DNA of 64,000 nt from Smallanthus sonchifolius. Its lineage: Eukaryota > Streptophyta > Magnoliopsida > Asterales > Asteraceae. Shown here piece by piece: positions 13,521 to 25,699 of the stretch (positions within the stretch are counted from its first letter, which is position 1; each line of letters starts with the position of its first letter). Location: positions 89,200,849-89,264,848 of the forward strand of contig CM042029.1 in NCBI GenBank assembly GCA_023525975.1. The letters are read 5' to 3'. The position numbers were made by a program, and so were the translations under genes. Below the pieces are notes generated by a model. The model was given only the letters and a program-made list of their open reading frames with translations. It had not been told where the DNA came from and searched no databases.

Positions 13521-14722
13521 GTATATATACATGGGAAGTATCAAGAGAAAACCACAAAGTTAAACGAAAATCAAGAAAACCACTAAAACAATTTGTAATA
13601 CTATGGGTTACGTATACGCAACCGCAATTTTTTGTTTTCTGTTTACGTATATGTAACACTATGGGTTACGTATACGTAAGTCAATATTTAAATGATTTTT
13701 TGGTAAAAATGTTTAATATTACATTGATACTCTTATAAAAAAAATTAAAATAAAAAATAAATATTATTATATTATCGGTTAAAATTGGGTTTTTAGTAGT
13801 TTTCTCGGTTTTCGCCTAACTATGTGATTTTCTATGGAACCATCCCCTATATATAGGGGAGGGTTCCGGAGAAAAACACAAGTTAGACGAAAACCGATAA
13901 AACCACTAAAAAATCAGTTTTACCCAATCATATAATAATTTTTATTTTTTGTTTTGTTTTATTTTTATTTATTTATAAAAGTATCAATGTAATATTAAAC
14001 ATTTTACACATAGTGTTACGTATATGTAAACATAAAACAAAAAAATTGCGGTTACGTATACGTAAATAAAAAAAATTGCCTAAAATAATGTGGTTTTCGC
14101 CTAACTTTGTGGTTTTCTTTTGATCCCTCCCCTATATATATAGGGGAGAAATCAAGAGAAAACCATAAAGTTAGGCGAAAACTAAGAAAACCACTAAAAT
14201 AATGTATAATACTATGGGTTACGTTTACGTAACCGCAATTTTTTTTGTTTTCTATTTACGTATACGTAACACTATGGGTTACGTATACGTAAGCTAATAT
14301 TTAAATGATTTTTTTTGGTAAAAATGTGTAATATTACATTGATACTCTTATAAAAAAATTAAAAATAAAAAATAAATATTATTATATTATTGGTTAAAAT
14401 TGGTATTTTTAGTGGTTTTCTCGGTTATATATATATATATATATATATATAGGGAAAGGATTAAGAGAAAACCACAAAGCTAGGCGAAAACCAAGAAAAC
14501 CACTAAAACAATATGTAATATTAGGGGTTACGTATACGTAACCGTAATTTTTTTGTTTTTTGTTTATGTATACGTAACACTATGGGTTACGTATACGTAA
14601 GCCAATATTTAAATGATTTTTTTTGTAAAAATGTGTAATATTACAAAATTGGTTTTTAATGGTTTTCTCGGTTTTCGCCTAACTATGTAGTTTTCTCTAG
14701 AACCCTCCCCTATATATATGTG
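13521..14722. mobile_element. Array of four related foldback MITEs with palindromic TTACGTATACGTAA cores
   Basis: Four copies of one family lie end to end: about 13521-13860 (+), 13850-14150 (inverted), 14137-14450 (+) and 14437-14722 (+). Each runs from a TATATATAGGGG-like end through gagaaaaccacaaagttagg and ends with the inverted counterpart cctaactttgtggttttctc. Inside each are two or three copies of the palindrome TTACGTATACGTAA or one-base variants, then an AT-rich spacer. They have no coding capacity. The superfamily is undecided because the ends merge into TA repeats and no clean TSD can be set. Confidence 0.8.
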
Positions 14723-15229
14723 TGTGTGTGTGTATGATGTTTTGCTTGAGCCAGCCGTAATTCATTTAATTAAAGTTCAAGTTTGAGCAGCGGGTAGCAA
14801 AGTCAAGCATACTTGTGACGAACTGGATCATTGGTTGTTGTTTACATGGTGAGTCAATCCCTTATTTTATCTTTTTTCCTAGAAAATAGGAGGTTCTACA
14901 CTTTAGGGGTAGAATCACCACAAAATGCTTCAGATTATCAGTAGAGTTATAAAAATTCAAGACTAAGTGGGTCGCCACTTAAAAATGACTCTTTTTTAGA
15001 GGGAGAGAAGGCACAAGTTGATCAAGAGTTCGTGAATATTAAGAATCTTTGTAGAAAATGGTTATTTATTGCTAAATACTTGGGATTCAAACATTTATCA
15101 ATTGCCTACAAGATAGGAGGATCTACACTTGAGGATAAGAATCACAACGAAAGGCATTGGATCATCAGTCAATCTACGAAGATAAAGACAGATTCGGACA
15201 CGAATTGATAGCATCGGTCTAGGGGAGAT
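14723..15229. other. Internal remnant upstream of a Copia-like LTR
   Basis: Two diverged direct copies of about 60 bp (containing aggaggttctacactt / aggaggatctacactt and atcatcagt) lie at about 14887-14945 and 15115-15175. The tract at 15220-15229 (aggggagat) is a plausible polypurine tract in front of the LTR-like sequence that follows. No open frame is kept. Confidence 0.4.
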
Positions 15230-15588
15230 TGTTGGGTATAAACTTGAGACTGATGCTTTCAATTAATTTCGAAACTAGAAGAGTATCGAAACCACTTGTT
15301 TCTATTGGACATTTCCTCAATCGAAACTAGCTAGTTTCGATGACCTGTTTTCCAGGCCTGCTTGGTGATGGCTTGAAAAACATGGCATGGACTTCCTATA
15401 AGTAGAAGAGTACATCATTAGGAGTGAGTGTGTGTGTGTGTGTATATCTGTAGAGGGAATCACCACCCTGTGGTGAAAATAATTGTCGAGTGTTTGAGGA
15501 GCTTTCATTTTCATATTAATGAAAGATTCATACGTTTTATGCTCCAATTATCAATTTTATATGTGTGTTCGTGAATGTGATTCTCACA
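15230..15588 (+). mobile_element. Copia-like LTR (partial, 3' boundary uncertain)
   Basis: The sequence starts TGTTGGGTATAA directly after a purine tract, the classic junction between the internal region and 3' LTR of Copia elements. It contains a (GT)n run at about 15427-15444 and may end at a CACA around 15588. No matching second LTR or TSD was found, so the element is truncated or solo. Confidence 0.45.
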
Positions 15589-15739
15589 CCCGTCTCTACC
15601 CATTTTTTCTCATTCAAGGGATTCCACCTTTTGATTCAGATTGTTTGAAGGATTTCAACACAGATCTGTGTTTACAGGTCTGTTTTAGGACTCTAAGTGC
15701 ATATACAGCCTTTCAATATTACATTTGTCTCTTTTATCT

Positions 15740-16290
15740 TATCTCAACTAATATATGGGAAGGTAGGTTAAAAAGGTTTTATCATATGCAAAGGAAATAT
15801 GACAACTCAATTAAGAACCGTAGAGAGGAGGAGAGGCAGAGGTAGACCCAAACTGACATGGATTAACAGATTGGGTATGATTTACTAGACTTACACCTTT
15901 CGGGCCTTAGCTTAGCTTTGCCTTGTTTTTTATTGTCGTATAGATTTCTTTGGAGGAGTGTATAGGTAGTTCCTACGGGGTTCATGATATGTTTTCTTGT
16001 TTCATTACTCTTTTATCTGTTAGCTCGATAACTTTCTCACCATTTTATGTTATTGATAACTTACTATTATTATTATTATCAGTACTTTATAACTAGTTGT
16101 TTGTTTCGATTACCTTAGCCACACTTTGAGTTATCTGGATAACTATATCTTACATGCAAAAGTAAAAAAAAATGTTTTCAAAGCCAGGGGGTTTCAGTTG
16201 AGAGTAGCCTCTCTATCCTCTGAGATTGAGGAAAGGTTTTACCTTCGTCTCACCCTTCCCATAATGTGAGTGAGATTTTAATGTGTATGT
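15740..16290 (+). mobile_element. RTE-type LINE, 3' end remnant
   Basis: Around 15770-15885 a decayed frame reads HMQRKYDNS followed, one frame over, by RRRGRGRPKLTW, the typical C-terminal tail of plant RTE-clade reverse transcriptases. The following 400 bases match the characteristic 3' UTR layout of these LINEs: ttcctacggggttcatgat, an ATT microsatellite (about 16067-16080), aatgttttcaaagccagggg, gtagcctctctatcctctga, then a tail that ends near the phrase tgagtgagatttt. Only the 3' end is present, as usual for 5'-truncated LINE insertions. Confidence 0.7.
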
Positions 16291-18130
16291 TTAATTGTTT
16301 CTTAAGGTATGTAGCGAACATGAATATAACGACCTTTCTAAAATGTAGAAATCTATGTGCACATGTTTATAACTTTTTATAACCTTTCTAAAATGTAGAG
16401 ATCTATGTGCACATGTTTATAACTTTTTATAATTTGAAATCAATATATTTCACTAAGCGATTGGCGATGAAACCTGAATCTGGTGGAAAAATCTAAAACC
16501 CGAAACATTTATGACGGATATGGGGTCGGGTAATTAGGTATGGGGTCGGTTTTGAGATTACTTTTGAAAATTTTCACGGATATGGAACGCGTTTGGGATA
16601 TGTTGATATGCCCGTTTACCCGACCCGATTATCCGATAATATATACTCATTTAGACGATTATATACCCGACACAGTTTTCTTTATTTTTTTTATTTCAAG
16701 TATATATATCATATTTATTTTATGTATATACACTGTATTTGTTTTAAATGTATATACCGGACATAACTTTCTTTCTTTCTTTTTTATTTTAATTACTCTT
16801 CTTATATACCCGATGGCTTTTAGGTCGGGTATACCCGACAATATTTTTTATAAACTAACGGGTATACCCGAAACCTGTGGTATACTCGATACCCGACAGG
16901 TTAATTACGACCCTACCGGTTTTGGTTCAGATATCGGTCAAGTATTTATAATCGAGTATGAGGTTGGGATTTCCTAAACCTGTCCTGAATCTAACCATTG
17001 TCATCCCTAATTTCAGTGAATCAGTGCACATATAAATAGATCACATATATGGTCATAAGCATCACTTTAAACACAAAATAACAATCGTTGACCATTTTAG
17101 GCCATTTTTGTAATTTTCCCTCTATCATATCAATATTAATTTTTAGTATATCGTTGTGAAGGTTCTTCTAGAGTATGTGTTAGTCGGTGTTTATTATAAT
17201 AGTTGATTAATAATATAAAATATCTTACTAGGTTTCATTACTCTTTTGTATGATATCATTAGGTTTTTAGCGTTCTAATTTTTCCCTCCATTTCTCTCTC
17301 TCTCTCTTTCGTCGCGTTTGCCATGACCTCTTCGTTGGTCGTCGGCTCTCTTCTCTTATCGTCCTTTATTTGTGACGACTTTCTTTCTCTTCTTATTGTT
17401 ACATTTTTATGTGTTTTTTCTATTTTTGGAGATTGTATTTTTTTTATTCCAACGTGTTTATTGTTTTTTGTTATAGTCAGAGAGTTCAACTTCTTCCCGC
17501 TTCGACTGTGCGGTAGTATTAGAGATAATATATTAGTTAGGCTATATTGTAATAATATTTACAATGATTAAGAAATATAAATTGATTAGGTTTCCATTAT
17601 GGTCAGGTTTGTCTTTTCCAAGGGTGGCGTTACAATTTACCACACAACTTCTAGGATTTGTTGTATTGTCTTAGAATGTTGACATTCTGACCGATACGTA
17701 TTGATTACTGTAGTGAGATGCTCTTGACCATCTCACCTCTTGAGTTGTGTAGCTATTGCACTTCCTTGCTCCGTGGTTTATACGTTTGGCTACCCACGTC
17801 ATCAGCCTCCAGTCAGAGTTAGCTATGACAAAGTGATGGGTGGCTCTAACTTAATCTTTTATGCTTTTGATTCCTTGGCATATTTGCTTGTATGCTTCCT
17901 TGCTTGCGTACATTATGGTGCTTTGAAGTCTGAGGTGATTGATGTGACAACTAGACGGCTTTTCAACAAAGAGACATGATAGCCTATTTTACAATTGTCT
18001 AACCGCTTTAACGTGTAAAACCCCTGATTAACTCATTCAGAGGTTTTTTAAGTTTCAATGGGGTTTTTAAATTTCAAAATTGAGGTTTTCAATCAGTTTC
18101 CTTCTATTAAATTTCACAAATGAGGTTTAT
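16291..18130. other. Intergenic, repeat-rich
   Basis: A direct 56-bp duplication (acctttctaaaatgtag, atctatgtgcacatg) lies at 16330-16435. From about 16480 to 17010 the DNA is rich in CGGGTA/TACCCG in both orientations and ends ccattgtcatccctaa, like the end of an unclassified terminal-repeat element, but the matching left end is too diverged to define. No gene is seen in the rest. Confidence 0.4.
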
Positions 18131-18290
18131 AATAACGCATGACCATACTCACGCATGTTATACACATAATCACGTGTGTTTTCTAATAACGCATGATCAT
18201 AATCACGCAAGTTATATGCACAATCACACATGTTTTGTAATAATGCATCACCATAATCACACATGTTATATGAACAACACATCGACATTT
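18131..18290. repeat. 54-bp tandem repeat, about three copies
   Basis: Units starting aataacgcatgaccat, aataacgcatgatcat and aataatgcatcaccat begin at 18131, 18185 and 18239, exactly 54 bases apart. The period is divisible by three, so an open frame with repeating His/Thr/Cys codons runs through it; I regard that frame as a by-product. Confidence 0.85.
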
Positions 18291-19218
18291 TTTTTTAAGT
18301 TTACGTTCTTAAAATAAAAGTATAACAAGACTATTTTCACCAAAAATTACACAAGATAATCAAGTGATCAAATTAGTGATGTGAGGTAGTGTGCTTGTTA
18401 ATTATGTAAACTTGTGAACAATAAAGCAAAGCTTGACACGGTTGTTTACGAGAAAAGCCTTTGATCTTTAAGGATCGCCGGCATAAAACCTTGGGATGTG
18501 ACAATCGACACATGCCTCATTTCTTGAATAAATGGTAAAAATATTACAAGTGTTGAGCAGTATATGATCGATATCTAAGTGTTATAGAGCAGAATGCAAG
18601 TGTTGATTGCTAAGTGAGTTGTGAATCGTGTGATGATGTGATTCCTAATCGACCAAGATTGTTGGTTATATACAAAGATTATGCTAACTAACTATCTGAG
18701 AATCTCGGAATCGACTAAGTCCTCTAATATGACCGTTGGAGGCCACTCCACGCGTCTTCTACACGTTCTCCTTAACTTCTAGAGCGATTCTCCAGGGATG
18801 AACTTAACTTCGCGCGTTTTACCTGCATAGTAATCAAGATAGAAGAAAGATATAACGGTTAAATAATGAAGATGTCGAAACCTGTCAAGATACCAAAGTA
18901 TGTCGAAAATCCAGTATCCTTAGCTGTAAAATGACCCCTAACAAAGACTATACTCAAATTAAGGAGAATAAAACTCTCGATTTTATGGTGTAATTTTTTT
19001 TAAATAATGTCGTATAAAAAAGTTGTTCGTGTTTTAAAAGAAACGAAGAAACTTGAAAAAAATCAACAAATGTATATTATACTCATTTTACCTTTTCAAA
19101 CTTTTTTCACGCTTAAAAACAAAGTATACACACATTTCATCTCAATCGTTAATTTCGTAGATCAATCTTTCATAATTCTTCGTACCATCATAATCCTTTT
19201 TCGGTTTTTCCTCGATAA

Positions 19219-19257
<39 letters not shown>

Positions 19258-19260
19258 TTA
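18291..19260. other. Intergenic with AT microsatellite
   Basis: No gene is recognised. The end of the stretch (19217-19258) is an (AT)n microsatellite. The region lies beyond the 3' end of the HD-ZIP gene on the opposite strand. Confidence 0.5.
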
Positions 19261-19556
19261 AAAGCACCATGGAGAAATTTACAAAGAAAATAAACATAAT
19301 ATCACCTACATAACATCCATATTATATCATATATATTACTTACAAAACTAAAAAAGATGGGATTTATACCATGAAAGTATTAACACAAAAATTAATACTC
19401 CACAAATTAAGATTAGTCACAATATGGATAACTCATGAATAAGCCTTTCATACAAAAATAAAACTAAAAACCCTTCAAAACACACTTGACGATTTTCAAA
19501 CCCCACACCCTCCACCGTACCCGACCGGGTTGACCGAGTCAATACCCGAACCACCA

Positions 19557-19616
19557 CCTTTGCTTTGTTTCAAAAAACCGACCTACACCCAGTCGGTTTC
19601 TTGCAACAAAGCAAGG
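19557..19616 (-). other. Stem-loop in the predicted 3' UTR of the HD-ZIP IV mRNA
   Basis: The arms 19557-19582 and 19592-19616 are complementary over about 25 positions with three mismatches and one bulge, with a 9-base loop. They lie about 165-225 bases past the stop codon on the transcribed strand, so the stem should be in the mRNA 3' UTR. Whether it is a regulatory RNA structure or the scar of a tiny foldback element is not decided by the sequence. Confidence 0.6.
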
Positions 19617-19780
19617 GTTGACAAGCACGGTTCGTTCTTGACTCACCTCAAAAATACTTGATCAAAAACTATTATCATCATCCATTCACATTTCCACCAT
19701 GAAAATTATTAGGTATGACAGATCGTTATCAATCATACCCAATAATTTCCTAGTCACAAAAGCCCTAAAACACCATAAAA

Positions 19781-22700
19781 TTAGTTGTCAGATGGAAGGG
19801 CTGATTTGATCTTCTGAACAGTACATAATATCAAATTATTAACTGTTTCCACCGACTCCACAGTAAGCTTAGCAGTAGGAAGACTGTTCACAAGGATCTG
19901 AAACGCAACCGTCAAAAGCGACCCACCACCACCGCCACCGGCCCCGCCATTGTCCGTCCCGGACACAACACGGTTACCTTGCCCGTCCGGGACTATAGCA
20001 AACCCGGACGGCAAAAGAGCCACGTAAGCCGAATCACCGCCGTTCATCACCACGTGCATGGCCGGAATATCCACCGGGGCGTACACCACCAACGACCCCG
20101 CGGAATCGATACATGTTTCTTGTAGGATTAACATACTGCTTTGGTTAGAATTCATAGCCTGTAGTAATCAAAACAAAATATCAAATCATGGTTTGAATAA
20201 TAACAAAATCTTGGAATATTCACATGTGAAGACGAAATATATAATTAGATATACACGTTAAAAAATATATTTTGTAAATATTAGTAACAATGAAAAGGAA
20301 AAAGGAAAATTAGTCATTGTGTTGTCACTGTCCAATCGAGTCAACTGCTTTGGAAAACTACCTAAAAACCAAAACGGTGACGTACGGTCTGAACCCAGAA
20401 AGGTCTCTAGTGTCCCCTCTCACATGCAAACAATGTATGTGTGTGTGTTTTGACTTTCTGGATTTTCTTTTCAGTTGAAATTTTACATAAACAAAACTTT
20501 TTATAATAAAGTTCAGTCTGTACGTTAGATCTGAAACAGACCCTAGATTATGCAAAATTACCATTTTGCCCCTGTCATTGCATCTATATTACCACTTTTC
20601 AAGCCGACCTATCTTTCCAAATCAACCATAATTATGGTTGATAACATGTTTGACATAAGTTGAGAACCGCGAGAATCGTATAATGCTTTGAACAGTATTA
20701 TATGGTTCTCGCAATTTTTAACATATTATTGGTTATGAAACGAACGCTTTCTTGAGGGGTAGAAAGATTACGCTAACCACTTTTCAAGCCGACCTATCTT
20801 TCCAAATCAACCATAATTATGATTGATATTAATATGTTTGACGTAAGCTGAGAACCGCAAGAACAGTATAATGCTTTGAACAACATTATATGGTTCTCGT
20901 GATTTTTAACATATTACTGATCCTGAAACGAACGAACGCTATGTTGAGGGGTAGAAAGATTACGCTAGCACGGAGGAGGGAGACACAGTTGCCATGATCT
21001 TGGCCCTTGGCTATATGAGCCATTTCCTGCATGGGTCCACCATTGGATAAGATATCCCATTCGCTTCTTAGCTGTTCATCACGAAGAAAATCGAACAGTC
21101 GTTGAGGGGAGACCGGCAACCAGACCGAAGTTGCCGCGCTTAAAACGATGCCCGGTGGCTCACCGGGGTCATCGACACTTTGTCGGGTCATAACCCGCAC
21201 GTCTTCATCAACGTTGTTTGCACGTAGCTTGTTCCATTTGTAAACTGTAGACGCGCAAACCCCAGCGCAAAAGTTATCGGTCATCCGTTGTGCTAGTTTT
21301 AACATGCTCTTCCTCCCGCTAGCGGTTATCGCTGCATATATATATCATCGCATTAATGTTTAAAAAAGTTGTACCGTATGCATGTAAAGCGGTACTGTGA
21401 ACTGTCACTCCCAACAGAAGACGTACCGGTGTGATCTCTAGTAGGCACTGCCGATGACATAAGAATCGCGAGGCGCTCGCATTGTCGTTGGAGGGCCACC
21501 ACCCAACGTTGCGCCCCGAATCCCATTCCAGCTCGGATCAACGGGCGGTAAAGCTCGTGGACAACATTTTCATCATATTCAGCATGCTCCACCCATGTAA
21601 CCTTTCAAAAAAAAAAACATAAGAAACAAGAACAAGCAACCGTGCTCGGAGACTATTTTTATAACTAAATTAAATAGTTCTTTTGAAAGTCAAATAATTA
21701 ACTTGAATCAAGAGTAGAAGACAAATCTTGGAAATGGGCTCGATGAGAGACATAATATATTCATATAAAGTTATAAACTTTACAACTAAAAATATTTAAA
21801 ATCTTCACCTTGATTTATGCAATAAAATACAAAGAAAATGACATAAAAATGGTCAAGGAGTAAGAATAGAAGCATCAAAACAATTGTTTTATATGAACGA
21901 TGATATTAACTATTACAAGTAACCAAGATCAAGGTGATTTGAATAATAAATGTGTCTCAAGGCTCGGAAAATCGAGCAGTTAGATGTTTCTATTCTATAT
22001 AATAATACGAAACTGCAGGAAACGATGTAAAATAATCGAATCTGATTTCATATGCTTGATTTAAGGAGTATTGATGCTTCGATAAGTCAAAAACAGCATC
22101 TAAGATTAATAAAATATAATTTGAAGGTTCCCTTTCGGGTTATAAAATTCGTGTGGATATGAATCTTGTCGATGAAAATGTGACAAGTTATGTGATTAAT
22201 CACTAGACGAAAAAGACGTCACACGAATCAAGAACTGAAAGAATGAGTTGTAATATATGTGTGACAAGTTACGCATTTAATCTCTAGATATGAAGAAATC
22301 ACACGTTTGGGGAAGGACGTGTATGCTGTGCATTTAAAGTTGTACATTGTGCATTGAAATTAGTACTTTTAGATGAGCAAACCTATCTCTCAACTAAGTT
22401 TTAAGCAAATGTGAACATTGTGCAAGTTAAAGTGTAAAATGTGCATCTAAAGTTGTACAAATATGTTAGCACCCGCATTTCAAACTTGTACATTATGCTT
22501 AGAAAGATGTAAGATGCGCATTTAAAGTTGTATATTTAGGTAAGCATTCATGTTTCTGAGTTAAATTTTAAGGTTTTGAGCGATGAGATGTGTCAACAAA
22601 ACTCATTAAAGACAAAGGCCAAGCACACCTACTTGTTAAACTCCATAAATGCCAAAGAAGCTTTAAAACTATGACTTTTAAAAGTCAAATCGGTCGGTTT

Positions 22701-24819
22701 TAAACTCCCGAATCGATAAGAATCACTACAGTTAACGAAAAAGGAACAACAATCGCATTATTCTATAGAAATCCGTATATATCACGACACATTTCGAGCT
22801 ATAGAAACTATAAACATAAATATGGATTTTAAACTTTTTAAAAGTCAAAAGTGGACTTGATATTACCTTAGAGTAGCCATTGGGCATATCTTGAACAACA
22901 CAACCCGAAGGAAGCCTTCGACAACTCAAATAAGCCGGTGTGTTTTCACGAATAGTATCGATTGATACGTCAACCACCGCCCACACACCCTCCGCGTGTT
23001 GCTTGCAAAACCGGAGAAAATTGACCTCCCGGACTGGAACCAACGGGGAAAGAACTTGTAGCTCCGCGTGCATCTAAAATAAACTTACATTAAAATAATA
23101 ATTATATGTAATTAAACAAAATTAGGGATTTAAACATATAATTACCAATTGAAGTGCACCATTTCTTGTTCCTCCCATACCAGTCGAAATCACATCTGTT
23201 GTTGAGGTTCTAGCAATCATACAAGGAAACATTTCTGCCCATTTGTTCTAATCAAACATGAACAAAAATTAGATAATAATTCACAAGAAAAAATAATCAA
23301 AACAAGTTGTATACGCGATATTACCGAATCCATTAGAGTTTCAACAAGAGCCAAGCTATTGATGATCACCATTCCCATCTCCCTCGAGGCCTCGGAAACA
23401 TAATCATTCGGTTTAAGCCCGATGCACGGGGTAATAACCCTAGAATATTCATCTTGGTTCATGATCTCACAGCCGCCTTCTAAGGACCGGATCCAAAGTG
23501 GCTCATCAGTTTGGGCCAACTTGACCAACTCGTCCATGGCGGCTAAGGCAAGCTCGAGATACATCGACCGCTCGAGAGAATGATCGATCCCCATCACGGT
23601 ATTACTTGCTCTCGAAGAGGGCACCACCGACGATGCACTAGAAATCCCGACACCGAAATCCGGTGGTCCTAAAGGCAATGCTGAGGCAGTGGAACTAAGC
23701 ACTCCGCCACTACCGCCGCCTTGAAGTTGGTGGAAATGGTTCCCACCGACGCCAAGTTCCAAACTCGAGTTCGGCATGGGCGGAGCCATGGTGGACACGG
23801 GGCGGCCGAGGAACTTCCCGGCAAGCGCACAAACGCGATCTAATTCGTCTTTTAATCGAGCATTTTCAATCCTTAAATGTTGTTCTTCTAACGAAATGTC
23901 ACCGATCATAGCCGGACCGCCACAATTCCCGCACATAGGGTTCCTCATTGCCTCGCGAATCGACATGTTTTCCGCTCGAAGCTTATCGTTTTCTTGCCTA
24001 AGAATCGAGTTTTCGTGCCGCTCTAATTGTGTCTAGCAATGATAAAATCATAAAACTTTTAACATAAAATTTCAATCTTTCAAAACATTATCATTAAACT
24101 AATCAAAATTTCATCTTACTTTCATCTGGGTACGACGATTTTGGAACCAAAATTTAACCTGTCGTGTTTCTAAACATAATCTTCTGCTAAGCTCCAACCG
24201 TTGTTTCTCATCCGGATGAGGACACTCTTTGAACAATCTAAAACAACCCAGAAATAAAAATTTAATCTTTTTGAAAAAAGATTTCATTTTATAAAATAAT
24301 AAAACAAAAAGATTGAAACTTTACGCTTCAAGTTCTTGGATTTGTTGAGGAGTGTGACGGTGGTATCTTTTTTTCCGAGGTGGTTTTCCGTCGTCACCAT
24401 CGGGATCGTCACCGGAGCCGCCACCGTCCATGTTATCACTGCCGGATCTACTCTCGTGCTCCTCCTCACGGCTCCTCCTACCGCCACCACCACCGCCGGT
24501 CTCGTAACTTTCCGGCATTCTTCCGATCTCACCAACCCCACCACCACTTCCTCCACCCTCCATCGTCGTTTGCTAAAAAAATACAAAAATAATAATAAAA
24601 ATACAAAAAAAAATATTTGTGTTAATTAAAAAAAATAAAAAAATGAAGGATTACAAGAGCAAGTGAAAGGCCGGGGGAGGAGAATATTGATTTAGAGAGA
24701 GGTTGAGACATGGCGCCGCCGCGCATATTATAAGGAATATCAGCGACGATTCTCGCACCACCGCCGGAACCTCCGCCGTCGCCGGCGTAACTGTTATCAA
24801 GAAACCCACCAAAACTCAT
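19781..24819 (-). CDS. ANL2: Class IV HD-ZIP/START transcription factor, ANTHOCYANINLESS2-like
   Basis: HD-ZIP IV proteins are nuclear regulators of epidermal (L1) gene expression; ANL2 relatives act in anthocyanin accumulation and root/epidermal patterning. Nine exons join in frame: 24819-24655, 24572-24325, 24237-24120, 24032-23325, 23247-23146, 23073-22867, 21601-21427, 21331-20964 and 20158-19781, giving 822 residues against about 800 for ANL2. The start MSFGGFLDNS is family-typical. The acidic stretch SREEEHESRSGSDNMDGG leads into the homeodomain (about residues 121-180, from KKRYHRHT to VKFWFQNRRTQMK). It is followed by the zipper-loop-zipper with the NCGGPAM loop, then the START domain (about 330-560, LELALAAMDELVKLAQTDEP onward) and the C-terminal region ending VQKIKSALPSDN. 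A glycine run sits in the C-terminal part. All donors and acceptors are GT-AG. Intron 8 has a duplication that copies its donor. Confidence 0.95.
20591..20965. repeat. Tandem duplication in HD-ZIP intron 8 that includes the splice donor
   Basis: Copy 1 (about 20591-20775) and copy 2 (about 20777-20965) share accacttttcaagccgacc, gtataatgctttgaaca and gtagaaagattacgct, with scattered differences. Copy 2 ends at the exon 8 boundary and contains the real donor (gctagc|gtaatc on the gene strand); copy 1 carries a near-identical ggttagcgtaatc about 190 bases further into the intron. Each copy also holds a 19-bp imperfect hairpin built on gagaacc. Confidence 0.85.
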
Positions 24820-25699
24820 GAAATTTGACTTCACAACTATAAAGCACCAATCTTTATTGTATAAAAACCGAAACCCACTTCAAAGATTCAATCTTTTTTC
24901 AATATCATTACATAAATCCATCAAAAAAAACACGATCAAAGATTCTCTCTCACACAGTAGTGGGTGTGTGTCTAGATTTCTTGGGTTATTGAAAAGTGTA
25001 GTGAAACCCTAAGAGAAGCTGCATGCTTGAGTTTGGGTTTTGGATCATGAGCTCAGAGAGAGAGATTAAAGAAAAACAAAAAGATTTGTTGTATTTTGTA
25101 GAGAGAGAGAGTGTGTGTGTGTGTGAGTGTGTGAGAGAGAGAGATGGGGGAATGGCGGATGAAGAAGGAGATAACGTGTGTGGAGCCTTCGAAGCCTTAC
25201 AAATACAAAACAATCAGAAAAGGTTTCACAGTAAAAAAGGGGTCGGTTGGTTGACTCTTCACTCTTTTCATTTTCAGTTTTCACACTCTCTCTCTACAAG
25301 TCTTTCTTATTTCTTGTTTTTTTTATTATTACTTTTTTTTCTTCTCTTCACTTTTTTATAAATCTGGCATGTATGTTGATATAAAATCGTTGCTGCTTTT
25401 TGTTTTAACGGCATGAATCGTTGATCTGTCACTGACTCATCTAATCTTTTTCACTTCTTTCCGAAGATAACTTATTATACGTGAGAAAACTCTTATCATC
25501 CTGAACATTTTTTTTACATGTGTGAGACTTAAACTTAAAATCTCTCTAGTTTATTGAAGTCTTATTTTAACCTCTTAGATATACGAAGTCTTATTTTAAC
25601 CTTTTAGATATACACCTTTGTCACTAAGCTAACAAAACTAAATTAAGTTAATAAATCGTTGCTAATTACATGCTTAGAATCGATTACATAAACAATATT
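24820..25699 (-). promoter_or_regulatory. 5' leader and upstream region of the HD-ZIP IV gene
   Basis: Upstream of the start codon on the gene strand lies pyrimidine-rich DNA with a CT/AC microsatellite (25100-25145; GA and GT runs on the plus strand) and another CT-rich stretch at about 25265-25345. Such CT-rich microsatellites are common in plant 5' UTRs and core promoters. Where transcription starts is not resolved. A Mutator-like element begins at 25700, about 0.9 kb upstream of the start codon. Confidence 0.45.

Noticed and set aside
13352..13738. Coding region at a GC-richer patch
   Set aside because: The frame runs into a foldback MITE and has no recognisable motif or splice sites.
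18120..18317. His-rich open frame as a metal-binding peptide gene
   Set aside because: The frame is produced by a 54-bp tandem repeat whose period is divisible by three; no start context, domain or splice partner supports a gene.
20640..20720. microRNA precursor in HD-ZIP intron 8
   Set aside because: The hairpin arms are only about 19 bp with several mismatches and are part of a duplicated intron segment; no longer stem exists.
24284..24592. Long frames in other reading frames over the HD-ZIP second exon
   Set aside because: They overlap an exon with a clear homeodomain frame and show biased low-complexity translations; they are shadows.
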